Made by a program: the position numbers and the translations under genes
Notes under the pieces: model-generated
What the model saw: the letters and a program-made list of their open reading frames with translations, nothing else
What the model was told of the DNA's origin: nothing
Databases searched by the model: none
Shown: positions 11,067 through 22,602 of the stretch, in pieces
Layout: the number at the start of each line of letters is the position of its first letter
Numbering within the stretch: the first letter of the stretch is position 1
NCBI GenBank assembly: GCA_900618795.1
Contig: UYJD01000014.1
Span: 62,001 to 126,000 of the forward strand
DNA length: 64,000 nt
From: Cyanodermella asteris
Lineage: Eukaryota; Ascomycota; Lecanoromycetes; Ostropales; Stictidaceae
Direction of reading: 5' to 3'

Positions 11067-13617
11067 GATAGCTGATTGGAAAAAAGAAGCTGCTTTCACA
11101 ACTCGGAATCGGGAGTCACGAAGCCCGAACTCACGGGTTTCAGCAAAGTTTGAACAAAAGACTGCTCGAACAGGACAAGGAGAAAATAGTCAGAAGAGTT
11201 TGGAGAGATTTTGAGAAATGGTCGAAATTCTTCTTATCGTGGTCTCAGGCTACAAATGTGCTCCGGAACGGAAGGTACGACCCTGATTGAGACCAGAAAG
11301 TGCACTCGCATGCACCCTGGGCAAGCCTCGAGAATTATGACCAGAAGCATCACAAGTACTTAGTAGTAAGTATCAGGAGACTACTATCTTCCTCGACCAG
11401 AGCCTACCAGGCGAAGCAGCTGCGAACGAATTTGGGTGTTGGTAAGACGCTGCCCACCGCTCTCCAAGAGAACACAAAGTGCGCACTTACATTCTTACCG
11501 AAGTCTGGTTTGGTCAAATAAGCAAATCTTGATGCGTATTCATGGCTGCATCATCCTGCACCGCTACTGTCGTGTCAGCGTAAATCAGGCCGCATGCAAA
11601 TGCATGATCCTGAGTCCGCGGGCAAAGAATCTCACCAGGATGGATGGACCAAATAATCCTTCAGTCTAATGACCCAATTATTTGCGTGCGGACTGACGAC
11701 CGGAGCGAGACAGAACATGTTCACTGCCATCATTCTGACATGTTCAGTGATACCAGCATCATGCCAGGCAGCGTCACGTCAAATAATAGCCGGCGTGGAC
11801 TGATCGGAGCTGCGAGCGGGGCAACGGCGCTGAAAGAGCCCGCTGAACTCCACAGGTCAACCCAGGTCTAACGACCATCATTATGGGCTTACAGGTCATA
11901 TCCCAAATTCGAACCTTGGTAGACATGCACAAACGTCCGGTTCGCGGTCGCGGACGGTCGAAATGTACCGGCCGCTCCGTGGTACTTCATCAACGACGTA
12001 CACCATGATCGAGTGCAATGAGCGATTCAAGGACGCCGCTATCTTATCGAAAGACAGTCTCAGACGTTCGCTGGCAAATGTTTGTTTGCATGCCACCTTC
12101 CGACAGGAAGACATGCAGCTGTGTATATCTAAGCATGGAATCTGCTGACGGTCGAACCAGCAGCGAGCCACCATCATGCCTCGTTCAGCCGAGGGAGGTC
12201 GTGCTTGATGCGCCAGCAGATTGTCCCTGGTGCAACCTCAGTGAGTGTTTGTGATGGACGCAGGATGACATCGCCGGTGTGTAAGACAACATATTTATGA
12301 GCCCCTCTTTGTGCGATTGGTCGTCCGGAAGCAGCCGAGTCGCGCTTAGACAGGCACGTCCTGTACGCAAAGCACACGATACGGCCAGACCACGAAATGC
12401 CAGCTTTTCGGGATTTCAGGAGCATTTTCCGCCGTCCTGAACATGATGTATGCAGAGCTCATGCTTCGGCCACGAATCTGGGGTGACGGGCCTGACAGGC
12501 GGGCTCTAGTGGGAGGATGAACCGTGGAGAGAGCGCTTGTGGCTTCTGCTAGGCTCGATGCGTAGTCAAGGTATATCCGCGACTTTCATGTGAGAGTAGG
12601 ATTGCAGGGTGCGAAGATTGTGCTGAAAGGGATGCTATTCTGGATTTCTGTGAAGCCATGCTGAAGAATCATCGTCGCAACCAGGCCTGAAATGGGGACA
12701 GATGGAGAACGGGAGGTGGTGATGGACATCTTTCCCCGCGTTTCGACGAGCTTATCATTCAAGTGGGAGTAATGCTATTGGCTGGCAGGTTGGTCCAACA
12801 GGGGCTATTGCACGCGAAAGAGGACGCCGTGGTGTGGCAGAAGACAGGAGGGGGCTCAGTAATGTGGGGAAGCGAGACCAGCGGCCCACATGCAAGAAGA
12901 AGTGTGCGAGTCCAGACGCCCCGCCGCTGCTGCTGCGATATTCATATTGAGCGTGCCTGGCCTCATCGGCTGTGTCCATCTCTTTACTGCCGGCTCCCGA
13001 TCTCGAAAGCCTTTGTCTCTATCGAAATTGTGCAGAACAGCAGCCCAGTCCAGCTCTTCGACCAAATCACGGGGCTGCGAAGGGTCCGCAATACGTCACA
13101 AAGAAGCGCAGGAAGTCGACCAGTCAGCGCCTGCCGTTCCTGGCCGATCAGTCGTCTTCAGGCGGGAAAGAGCAAACGGCGGGCGAGCATCCTAATTGAA
13201 TACAACATTAGATCTAACATCTGACACTCAGCCCGTCCCTTTTTCCTCCATACTTCCCTGTCCACAACCCGACCCTCTCTTCTAACAAGACTGATACCTC
13301 CTGCACGCGTGGCCCGATTCGCCAAACGTTGCTCATTGCACTCTCTTGCCAACCCCGACCGCCATTATCGCCGAGACTTGGTCTCACTGATAAACCAAGC
13401 ACGCCCAATTACAGGCTCTCGACAAGTCAACTTCCTTGAACGCTGCCACTCCTTTCACCCACCGAGTGCTTGTACCCTGTTGATCGACGATTGGGCTTGC
13501 GCATGTGTCAAGCCCTAGGCCGACGGTCTCGCTCAGCCATCCATTAGCTCATCACCTCCGGCGATCGACGACCTTGCACATATCCCGCCGTTCTTTGTCT
13601 CATCCCTTCTCCCCACC
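11067..13617. other. 2.5-kb region without a recognisable gene
   Basis: Many short frames on both strands, none with a known domain or convincing exon structure. The last ~350 bp (13250-13617) are pyrimidine-rich and likely the 5' leader/promoter of the gene at 13618. Confidence 0.5.
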
Positions 13618-14301
13618 ATGTCTCGTGACGAAAACACCCCGTTGAGTCCTGAACCCAGCAGACGACGTTCCTCCTTCACAGCCAACAAATTGTCCGAAAT
13701 GTTCAATTCCGCTCGCAATCCAAACTCGAATGGCTCGGGCGGCTCACCAAACAACTCGCCTCCCCAAAACTCGTCCGTCTTCCCTGGGCCCACAGCAGCC
13801 GCCCGCCGCCTCAGCATCACCGGTGCCCTCGGCTTGTCTGGTAGCAACAGTTCAGCCTCTAGCAGCGGCCCCAACAGTGCAACCGGCAACGGTCCCAGTG
13901 GCATGTGGGGCTTACGACGAGGTTCGATGACTGCCTCGAGCGGATCTGAAGAGTCGGCAATTGACGAGTCTGGTGAGGCCAGCGACTCGGTTGGACCGCC
14001 ACCGAGCCCGTTGGGACGCCGGGTGAGCTTCGGCGCCCGGGCCATGGGACAGATGCGCCAAAATGAAGGGTTCAGTTGGTCGGACAACATCAGGAACAGA
14101 CAGAGCCGCAGTGGCTCACTAGGTGGCACGTTGACCTCGCCGTCTGCGGCTCGGAACGAGCAGATGCAAGCACAGCAGGACAGAATGCCACAGCCACCAA
14201 AGCAGGTCTCGTCCGTTCCAGCACCGCCGGTAAAGAAGGAGAAACCAGCGCCAGACCACTTTCAGGAGAGGATCCTTAAAGGCGATTTCTACATGGACTA
14301 G
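13618..14301 (+). CDS. Conserved fungal Ser/Pro/Gly-rich protein
   Basis: Single frame of 227 residues from an ATG in a good context (CACCATG). Seen: low-complexity, Ser/Asn/Gly-rich and probably disordered, with several basophilic phosphosite-like stretches (SRRRSSFTANK, ARRLSITGALGLSG, GLRRGSMTASSG, GRRVSFGARAMGQM), and a conserved-looking end DHFQERILKGDFYMD. The repeated RRxS pattern is what PKA-type kinases favour, so regulation by phosphorylation is a fair inference. No signal peptide or membrane segment. I recognise this layout from uncharacterised filamentous fungal proteins but cannot give a function. Convergent with JIP5, whose coding end is about 550 bp away. Confidence 0.7.
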   Translation: MSRDENTPLSPEPSRRRSSFTANKLSEMFNSARNPNSNGSGGSPNNSPPQNSSVFPGPTAAARRLSITGALGLSGSNSSASSSGPNSATGNGPSGMWGLRRGSMTASSGSEESAIDESGEASDSVGPPPSPLGRRVSFGARAMGQMRQNEGFSWSDNIRNRQSRSGSLGGTLTSPSAARNEQMQAQQDRMPQPPKQVSSVPAPPVKKEKPAPDHFQERILKGDFYMD

Positions 14302-14847
14302 TCTGCGGGCCAACGTACTGTCAGCTTACTGTTTCCATCTGAGATGCTTGATGGCAACGAAGAGGCAAGGATCATGGCCTGTGTGTAGCTGCCAGGCAGA
14401 CCCCAGCACTCGCTTCAAATGACAAGGCGACTCAGTCCGCGAGCCCGAAGCTCGATGCAGAAGCGCTTGGAGCTTTCACAGTTTGGAGTCCTGCAATAAC
14501 TACCTCATCATGTGCTCAATTCTGCCATTGGAAACGAAGCGGCGTATGAGCTTTTACCATCTACTTCCAACTAAGACACTCGCTCGATGCCTTCGTTTTG
14601 TCACGGCTACCACATATCTTGCGCCTTCACTGAAACGGTCGGTTACGGATAGAAGCGGAGCTTACTGATAGCCTTGATCCATTGCTCCTTGCTATAGCGG
14701 AGCACTGTAAGATATTTGAGATCTGGCAATGAAACTTGTTCGGCCCACGAGGGCCACCCGTCGCTTACAATCAACACATGCTCTGCTGTGTGCACCACGT
14801 AGCTTTCGTGTACCGCCGAAGTTGTTGACACAAATCGCCAGCCGGCA
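14302..14847. other. convergent 3' intergenic region
   Basis: Space between the stop codons of two convergent genes; probably both 3' untranslated regions. No gene seen. Confidence 0.5.
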
Positions 14848-16315
14848 TCAGTCCAGCCCGGCGAAGGAAAAACTCTGCTGGTTCCCTTTGCCTTGCTTCT
14901 GCTTGCCCTTCTTCCGCTTCTTCCGCTTGGGCTTCTTCTGCTCCTCCTCGCTGCTGTCGGCTTCCTCCTCCTCAGCTTCATCGTCGCTTTCCTTTGCGTT
15001 TGCCGTCGGCCTGCATCGCAGCCTCATCCTCGCTCTCGTCATCTTGCACATTTTCATCTTCGCTGTCGCTCGCAATCGCATCCTCGCCTTTGAAGCCATA
15101 TATTTTGACCACGTCGCCAGCGCCTGCAACCAGCCGTCCCTCGACATCGACATCCAAGGCGACCACACCCTCTTGTTCATCGCACATGAAGCTGCTCACC
15201 ACGTTGCCACTCAGTCCCTTCTTGCCCTGGAAGCTAACAATCTCAATCTTGCCCGTATCCCAGCCCGTTGCCAGCATCTCCACGCCCGCACCACGTCCGG
15301 TATTCTTGCCGTCCAGTCCACATATCGCATCAATGGATCCCGCGTACTCGCCATCTTCATCCACAGGCTGACCGTTCGGCATCGTCTCAGGCCTTTTCAA
15401 AGCAACCTTGTTTCTCCCCGCTCCAAACTCCCAATCTTTGACCGCCGAACGATCCCAATTGAAAAGACTCCCGCTCGAATCACCGGTGAAGATGCGATTC
15501 GAGTTCCCGCCGAGTATGGCGCTGCTGGAAAGGATCTCCCTGCCTTGACTGCTAGTCGCGACAACGCCCTTGCGCACATCAACCAAGCTCAATGTCGTGT
15601 CCCCCGTCGTGACGAATGACCGTGGAAGCCCGCTCGTACTGCTCTCGCTCGCCGGCACGACCGTCAAACTCGTCACGTAATCTCCGTGCGGCTGCCACGT
15701 CTGGACCGGTTTCCCACCAACACCGTCACTACTCCCGAATATGCCCTTTGCATCACCGGCACTCTTCCCGGTCGATATGCGCGTATCGTAAAGATGTAGC
15801 GTCCCACCGTCGGTCCCGAGCAGGAACGCCGTGTGCGTCAACGCCTTCACCAGACACGGCTGATCCAGCCTGCCCTTCTCACCGATCGGAACCACGATTT
15901 TCGCCTCGACTCTTCCAGTTTCCGTCCGCGCACATTTCACCAGTCCGTCCGTACCGGCCGAATACAACAGGTTCCCATCTGGTGAGAAGCCCAGGGCCCG
16001 GCAGGAGCCTTTGTGCCGTCGCGTCCGCCATGCGGTTTCAATCAACGAGAGGCCCGCTGCGGCGGCGCTATTTGACGAAGTGCTGGAGCGACGGATCGAA
16101 GGCTTGATATTCGTGAGAGACGTGGAGGAGGTACTGGAGGACGTTGGTGGTGGTGGAGGTGGAGAGGGAGACTGTGCTGGAGAGGAATGGGTTGGGATCT
16201 GGTAGAGTTGAACGTGCCCACCGGCGAGGCCGACGACGAGGAGGGGAGATGTTGGGTGGAGGGATTGGGCGAAGAGTTCGGAGGACAATGGGAGGGCGCA
16301 GAGGGTGTCGAACAT
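14848..16315 (-). CDS. WD40 ribosome biogenesis protein JIP5, frame break near the C-terminus
   Basis: Seen: the frame from the ATG at 16315 (MFDTLCALPLSSELFAQSLH) matches the usual JIP5 start and carries WD-type repeats (GFSPDGNLLYSAGTDGLVK; RIFTGDSSGSLFNWDR) before an acidic stretch (ASDSEDENVQDDESEDE). It then ends prematurely at 14978-14980 (TGA). The neighbouring frame continues with an acidic then Lys-rich tail and ends FSFAGLD at 14848, which is the expected JIP5-type end. Dropping one base, for instance one A of the AAA at about 14993, makes 14848-16315 one frame of 488 residues. No intron with sensible borders explains the shift. Known: yeast Jip5 is a nucleolar protein needed for 60S subunit production. 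Inferred: a one-base sequencing or assembly insertion is the likeliest cause; if real, only the basic tail is lost. Confidence 0.88.
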
Positions 16316-17207
16316 GCTGGGCAGACACCAAGAGTTCGTGGGCAGGGCTCAGCTCTGGGAGGGTTGTTGGAATTGTGGGTGGGTGGGAAGTACTTGCCGC
16401 ATGAGCGAGTCGCTCAGTCGATAGGTACCATGGGACGACAAGATATAGTGACGAGCGGAAAGAGATACGGGCAGCTTGAAGAATTTGTGGTTCAAGCTCT
16501 GTTGTTGGTCCCTCCAGAGAAGCTTCTGTCTCACAGCTTGATTTCGAGTCTAAATTTTGGTGGACCAAGCTCCGTGAGGCTGGAGAAGCCGCAGCTGCGG
16601 AGTGGAGCCGCTAACCCGACGTGCCAAGCCTGAGCTCAGAAAATCTTCAGCAGCTCATCTGAATTCGCTCAAGCATCAAATGCGGGCGAAGGCACATGCA
16701 CGTTTCGATGTTGCACTGAGCAGCTACTAGCATGAGGCCCTTGTAAGTTGTACACTCCTAGCCTCGGCCGATTGCAGGTCCGATATTTCGCAGGTTGCGC
16801 GGTCGCGGCTTACGCATGGTTTCAAAGGACACGCCTTAGCTCAGTGTCATCAAGTGATTGTCCGCCCTACTTGATGCGCGATAGTTATCTAAAGTGGCCA
16901 CAAGCATGTGCATATGAAATCAGATATTGTACTGCAATGTGCATGCATTTCGTTTCTATGGAAACATCATCGTCATCGTCGTAATGGTACAAGATCTGAA
17001 TCGAGACCAATCATTCCTCCCATCAAAAAGCCGTGACCACGTCAGCGACATGTAGTATTAAGCAACCATCCTGCAGTTGGGTAATCAAAGCGTCGTCAAG
17101 TCGACTTGTCTCAATGCTGAAGGTGTCGTGTTGTGAAGAAATGAAGTGAGGACGGATGCTGAGAGGGAGACGTGATGGTGTCGAATCAAGCTTTCACGAT
17201 GAATAGC
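16316..17207. other. intergenic region
   Basis: Upstream of JIP5 and downstream of the GRG-1-like gene. No gene or RNA recognised; overlapping frames at 16068-16633 are shadows of the JIP5 5' end. Confidence 0.45.
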
Positions 17208-17477
17208 TTAGATGCCCTCCTTGTTGGCCTTGGAGCCAGCCTCATACTTGTGCTGGTCAAGCTTGTCGGAGGCAGCGTCGAGAGCACCCTGGGCACGGTC
17301 ACCGAGGCCGGACTGGCCGGGGACGTTGCCCTTGGCCTTCTCCTTGTTGGCCTCCTTGGAAGCCTCAGCGGCGTTGCCGGCGATGGTGTCGTGGACGTAG
17401 TTGACGGCGTTGCCGACAGAGTTGGAGATCTGGCCGACGATGCCCTCGTTAGGCTTGTCAACGTTGGGGGCAGACAT
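17208..17477 (-). CDS. Glucose-repressible protein GRG-1 / CCG-1 homologue
   Basis: Intact 89-residue frame with ATG at 17477. Seen: a small hydrophilic Ala/Lys/Asn-rich protein, MSAPNVDKPNEGIVGQISNS at the start, then VGNAVNYVHDTIAGNAAEAS, KEANKEKAKGN and a C-terminal DKLDQHKYEAGSKANKEGI. The NYVxD...KEANKE pattern is that of Neurospora GRG-1/CCG-1 and related stress and conidiation proteins. Known: in Neurospora this gene is very strongly expressed when glucose is absent, by stress and by the circadian clock; the molecular role is unknown. Its likely disordered, LEA-like nature suggests protection. The length is close to the family's. The upstream region holds fitting regulatory sequences (see the promoter entry). 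Confidence 0.87.
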   Translation of the reverse strand: MSAPNVDKPNEGIVGQISNSVGNAVNYVHDTIAGNAAEASKEANKEKAKGNVPGQSGLGDRAQGALDAASDKLDQHKYEAGSKANKEGI

Positions 17478-17720
17478 TGCGAAGGTTGGTTTGGGTTTGA
17501 AGGTGGATTTGTGTAGGGGTGGATGTGATTGTGGTCGAAGTTGATTTGCTTGGATGAGGAGCGGAAAGGGATTGTATGCAAGGAACCAGGCAATACTTAT
17601 AGGCCTGTTCCTGGACAGTCACAGCCTCGTGCCTGCCAGCTTTGTTTGCCCCGCGATGCCGCGATGGCAGGCGCGATGGCGGGCGGTGACGTCAATTCAC
17701 CCCCCGCTGCGCGTCATAAA
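17478..17720 (-). promoter_or_regulatory. promoter of the GRG-1-like gene: TATA box, CRE palindrome, CreA-type sites
   Basis: On the minus strand: TATAAG at 17596-17601 (about 120 bp from the ATG), a perfect CRE palindrome TGACGTCA at 17687-17694, and two GCGGGG sites (SYGGRG, the CreA/CRE-1 consensus) at 17649-17654 and 17702-17707 on either side of it. An AGGGG (STRE core) lies at about 17515. Motif matches are seen directly; their use is inferred from the family's glucose repression. Confidence 0.5.
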
Positions 17721-18773
17721 GTCAAGCGCGCCTGGTTTCGTGGTTCACATGCGCGCTTTCTGGTGAATTCCAGGCGCGACCAGATCGAAATCCTTCGACA
17801 TCCCTGTTTTCGCTCCCACATTCACACATCTCCTGATCGTCCATTCCCGGATCGCGCCCAGCCAAGACTCCACAATGACATTTGACAGGCTCCGAGGTTG
17901 CTGCTGGACCTGAATGTCTGTGTGGCTGGCGAGGCGCACATCGAGATGCGTTTGCTACGATGACGCTGTTTCCCAATCCAGCGTTCACGCAATGGCTCCT
18001 CTCCGCTCTAGTCCGGTGGCTGAGTACGGCACTGACATTGGCCCCCCATTGCCAGTCAGATCGTCCAAGATATGACGAGATCCCGCCATCTCCTGAATGG
18101 GCTGAGCTCGTGATCGTTTCCTTCCATAATCTTCCGCTACGATGGCGTCGTCCTGGAGTCGTTACCGTGGCATCGGGGTTTTTCACCGACGCTACCCGCT
18201 GATGTGCAAAAATGGCGGAAATGTTAGAACCTTGTCGCTACGTCCAGCAGTCGACTGCACTTGACGAAGCAGTCTTCCCTGCTGCAGAATTGTCGTCATC
18301 AGAAGCCTTGGAAACATGGTCATCAGACATGGCGAACTACGGCACCACTAACAGTCTCTTAGAGAAGTCGCTGCCGCTGTCCGCGTCCGCAGGTAAAGAC
18401 TCCGGCGACTATCCAGCTGAGCATCCAGGCTAACTTACTAGCCGGCTTCTCTATGGAATACCAAAACAAATGTCCGGTTCAGTAGCAGGGTCGTCACGAC
18501 TGGTGGTATAGGTACTGGAGACAGTGTGGGTAGACGAACGACGAAAGAGGCCGACAGGGACTACTTTCTACCCGCCTTGCGTCTTCAGGAGCAACCAGTG
18601 ATCTAAACCGGTAATTTCGTTGGAGTTTGAAGCAATTGGTCCGGCTTGCTGTAAATCAAAGAGTGCCTGTGATTGCGAGCCGAGTATGGACATATCTAAG
18701 AGGGCTCTGATATCTTCGAAGGGAAAGCGAGGAGTGGCATTCGCGAGAAAGGTGCAAAACCAAGCAATGAGCG
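17721..18773. other. intergenic region
   Basis: No gene supported; the long minus-strand frame at 17722-18186 lacks an ATG at its start and shows no domain. Confidence 0.4.
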
Positions 18774-20558
18774 CTATTTGAAATTCGCCACGCCGGATAA
18801 TATACGCATCTCAAGTCTGATTGATACATCCTTCCACAGAGGTGCCGCCCATGTCCGATGCGGGCATCCCTTCGGAGTGTTCTCACTCGTATAGCCGCAT
18901 ACGGGAATCGTAAGCATGCCCGGCTTAAGGTCGTTGATCGGCTTATTAGTGACCACCTGAGCAGGATTGTACGGATCCACGTCCCTTCCCTATTCCAGCC
19001 GTCCACGGACGAGATGATGAAACCGAAACGTGAAAGCCCGCCAAAATCGTCCCCTACACTCTTCAGATAGTCGTTCGTGCCTTCCAGAAGCGCTTTGGCG
19101 TAACAGTCGTATTTATTGAGGCCTTCACCGCCACCGTCTCCGGGGAGCAGCGAGATGGAATTCAGCACCGCGTCGAGCAGGTAGTAGCAGTGGTCGTCAT
19201 AGTCCATGCCGACGTCGTATTGATTGATGGGTTTATAGTTGGAAAAAGCTGCGCTTCCGAAGGTGCTACCGCAGTCGTCGGCTTGCATCGCGGTTCAGGT
19301 GAGATTGACCACTTGATGGAACATCAGGTGCTTATATTTGGTCTTCAGGTCCGGGTAGAGGTTGCCTGTGTCGTCGGTCAAACGTAAGTAGGCACCATTC
19401 TTCTGTTATTCGGCAAAGCTGGTGATGCTGACGATGCTGGTGCCCGAGAAATTGCAGTTCTCGAATAGTTACTCGACTTTGGCTCAGTAGGCCGCTTTCA
19501 CCCTTTGAACGGTGGTTTGTAGGGCGCCCACTGTGTCGGGTGCGGTGTCGTCGGGGTCGTCCGAGTTGGGGCCGTCTATGAAGGCTTCGGCCATGCTCAG
19601 GTCGGCAGCCACAGGGCCACCGCCTTGTGCCATTCCGGCGAGGCCATCCAGGATTGCCTCAAAGAAGCTGAAGGATGCGGTCCCCATTGCTCTTTGGAGG
19701 TAATGGAGCAAGAGCGGGCCGTATACCGTGACGTCTTGCCCAAGGCTTTGATGCAAGCTTCGTCGATGTCTTGCTAAATGTAGTGGAACTTGCAGAGTCG
19801 AAAACGATCTTGTGATAGCCAAAAGTCCAGGGCCTCGGCTGGAGGCACATTCTCCTGCGTTGCAAGTTCCTGCGAGTTCAGCCTGACACAACTTGTCGTT
19901 AAAGTTCCAGCGAAAATTCCGGCTGCAACGTTGTATCTCGCTGTGATCCTATTCTTGAGTTGCACAGCGTCTCTAAATCCTGTGTTACAATCGGGTGCCT
20001 TGCCCTCACAGCTATGTAGTGGTTGTGCAAGCATTCATCGCAGTATTGCGGATTGTTGTCGAATATGTCCTGGACCTTGGCCAAAGCTTGGCGACCGTTA
20101 ATTTCCGCCCATGCAAAGTTTTGGTTAAGACCAACGAATTGTTTACAAGTTAGGTTATTTAGGTTGAATAGTGGCGGTTGCGGTGCTGCTGCGATGGACT
20201 GAATGGCATTTGAACTCCTGTGGACCACAGCATTGTTGCCAGAGGTCGGATTGAGAGTATATGTGCTTGTACCGATAGTCGGATTGTCGGGTTGAAGAGT
20301 CGGTGCGTATTGATCAGTGGGTGCCACTGGCGTGGATCTGTTGGGAATAGATGAAGCATTAGCTGGGTTCGTGAGATTCGTTCCGCTACTAGCTGTAGCG
20401 ACAGCGGTGCTGACGACCCCGCCAATGGCGGCAATCGTGGTCTGAAACCATGCGATTGCCAAGTTTGCGCCTAAAAGATTCGCAAGACGCAAGCTCTGTT
20501 CGGTCGACAGGCAAAGAAGGATGGGGACTACAGGTAGATGCATTTCCAAGGAGAACAT
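18774..20558 (-). pseudogene. decayed gene for a probably secreted protein of unknown family
   Basis: Seen: from an ATG at 20558 the frame encodes a hydrophobic start, a Thr/Ser/Pro/Asn-rich section, then CKQFVGLNQNFAWAEINGRQ and NNPQYCDECLHNHY (about 20010). It continues in other frames, with the Cys-rich segment NDKLCQAELAGTCNAGECAS and then GTASFSFFEAILDGLAGMA, up to VKAAY. From there one frame runs on through four stops: TGA 19484-19486, TAA 19469-19471, TAA 19406-19408 and TGA 19295-19297. It reads LFENCNFSGTSIVS, LTDDTGNLYPDLKTKYKHLM, DDHCYYLLDAVLNSISLLPG and LSRFGFIISSVDGW, shifts frame near 18980, and ends PGMLTIPVCGYTSENTPKGC to TAG at 18774. The protein-like text between stops argues for a once functional gene of roughly 550-600 residues, Cys-rich and likely exported. 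I do not recognise the family. Some frame changes in the 5' half could be introns. Confidence 0.65.
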
Positions 20559-21424
20559 TAAACCGTCATGAAGAGGGATCAGCCTGATCGTTAAGCTCTT
20601 GACTTCACCCACATAGGCAAGAACGAGAATAACATTTGATCATGAGCGACCGCACCAAGGATACCGCCACCTGCATATGTTCGCGATCTAGCTGTACTTG
20701 ACGAAAATTTAGGCATGTCGAACAGAGACATGCGGGGGAGTTGCCGCTATGAAACTTTCAACAAAAAGAATGTGGGGCGAGAACGCACAATATCCCGGAC
20801 AAAGAATGGTTAAGCACAGGACTTCTGTTCAATACGCACCTACCTTTACGAGTTGCGGCACACTGCTGGTAGACAAGACTGAAACAGGAGGCCGGGGATG
20901 AATTACCGCCTGGGCTGTGCAACAGATCAGAACCCCTGTTCGCAATGAAGCTGCTCAACCAAGCTAATGGAAGGTGTCATCGAACAATGAGTCTGAGAGT
21001 CTATCAGACAGAAGCGTTCGTGATAACTCTCACCTGTAAAGAAATGAGTATGGAGAATCAAGAAAGTGGCGATAACGCTCAATGCAGGCCAACTAGCTGA
21101 GTAAGAGAGAGCGGAGGACTGGCTCCCAGGCCCCACCTAGTTGACATTCAATGAAACACTGGAGCAGATAGGGTCTGCAATTTAAATACCGCTGCTTGGC
21201 CATTGTTCTAGTTGAAGATGAGTCCTAAAAATTGTGAACAGTGCTCGAGGTGTCAGCTTGGTGCAATGACGCTTCCTGCGACTCGGCTTATGTAAGCAAC
21301 TTCACCGTCATAGTTCCATCTTTCTACCACCGCTACGGACAGCTTAAGATGTGCTGGGATGCTTCATCACGTATTGGAGCAACTTCTCGGGCATCCAGCA
21401 AGCATGCCTTGAAGCCCGATAATC
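20559..21424. other. intergenic region
   Basis: No gene recognised. Contains the upstream flanks of the decayed minus-strand gene and of the plus-strand gene at 21425. Confidence 0.45.
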
Positions 21425-22210
21425 ATGGCGCCCATCCGCCGCTATCTTCGAATTTCCGCCTACTCCGTGCTCGAAGTCCGCATATATCTCGACAATCCTG
21501 TCGACGCCCACCGATGGCTCCTTAGACCCTCAGACCCTGCTCTCCCGCGCATCATCCAAGCCGTCCGGCCCTTTGTGATCCCCAAGCTCCGCGAAGAGAA
21601 TGAAAGAAACAAAAAGGGAGGAAAGAAGCGGGGAGTCAAGGATGTGGTTCGCGGCGACGATTTCGAGGTCTCGATATTCCTTACGGAGCTGAGCACGCCT
21701 CACGCGATCTTAACAAAGTCCAAGGTCTTTGGAGATAATGCGAAGGACGGGCAGGAAGGATCGAGGGACATGCCTGTGGAGGTGGGGGACGACGACGCGG
21801 AAGCAATTCCCGGTCTGAGGCGTGAGGAAAGCGATGAGAATGGTGATGTCAATACGGCTGACATTCCTGCTGAGGGCGTAGATGGACAGCCGGGAGACGA
21901 CACTGTTGAAGTATCGGACGACGAAGATGATGGGGAAGCTGCTTTTCAGACCCAAGCTTACTCGCGAGAGACGAGGGCGGGCAGGGCATCAAAAAGGAAG
22001 GATGCAGACACACCCGACGTCGGCGAAGACAAGAAGAAACTGGGTTTCAAAACCAGTTACGAAGGTTTCAGGATCTACGGACGTATCCTGTCACTGGTTG
22101 TCAAACGGAAGACCACAAAGAGGGGACAAGTCACCGACGAGAAAGGTCAGGCAATGTTGGAGAATTGGATCGCAAGCACGCAAGATGACGCAGATATGCC
22201 TCCAGAATGA
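21425..22210 (+). CDS. Conserved fungal protein with acidic middle
   Basis: Single frame, 261 residues, ATG at 21425. Seen: a conserved-looking N-terminal domain (MAPIRRYLRISAYSVLEVRI, then YLDNPVDAHRWLL and AVRPFVIPKLREENE), a basic patch KKGGKKRGVKDVV, then DDFEVSIFLTEL, a long acidic stretch (about residues 115-180, e.g. VEVSDDEDDGEAAFQ), and a C-terminal domain with LGFKTSYEGFRIYGRILSLV. The order is of two short globular parts joined by an acidic linker. I know similar uncharacterised proteins from other filamentous ascomycetes but no function. The charge pattern suggests a nuclear or chromatin role, which is inference only. No signal peptide. Confidence 0.72.
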   Translation: MAPIRRYLRISAYSVLEVRIYLDNPVDAHRWLLRPSDPALPRIIQAVRPFVIPKLREENERNKKGGKKRGVKDVVRGDDFEVSIFLTELSTPHAILTKSKVFGDNAKDGQEGSRDMPVEVGDDDAEAIPGLRREESDENGDVNTADIPAEGVDGQPGDDTVEVSDDEDDGEAAFQTQAYSRETRAGRASKRKDADTPDVGEDKKKLGFKTSYEGFRIYGRILSLVVKRKTTKRGQVTDEKGQAMLENWIASTQDDADMPPE

Positions 22211-22602
22211 GCTCAAAGACCCATATGGTTCCCACCTCGCATGGATCATTCTTCCGCAGCTGTTGGCCCGGTCGAGTCACAATTAAGCTTCCTGCAAAGC
22301 CAATGGCGGGAATCCGGCATTGACTCCCGCGGCAGCCAGGCACAGTCTTCACATCAGGCACCATTTGCGTACCAGCAGATCAGTGCTTTCGAGCAACAAC
22401 TTTAAGCTACTGATAAGGTAATGTTCAAAGCGGTGAGAAGCTTGGCGAACCAAACAAAACGCAATCGGTCGCTGCCCAAGCTAGCGGTTGGCTGCATCCA
22501 GCCACACATTTTCGGCTCACAATGTCGTGAGTTGTTCCAACCACTCACCAGAGCACCTTTGTGTCGACGAACGCATTTTGAAAGCAAAATTGGAAAAAGA
22601 AA
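22211..22602. other. short intergenic stretch
   Basis: Nothing recognised apart from the tRNA-like sequence that follows. Confidence 0.4.

Noticed and set aside
11880-11930. Possible T-arm of a tRNA (minus strand, GTTCGAAT)
   Set aside because: No matching acceptor or anticodon stem could be found around it.
15616-16205. Long plus-strand frames opposite JIP5
   Set aside because: They are the antisense of the WD40 gene in GC-rich sequence; no domain and only partial codon bias.
17722-18186. 154-residue minus-strand frame upstream of the GRG-1-like gene
   Set aside because: Opens with GTG rather than ATG, low-complexity composition, overlaps the promoter.
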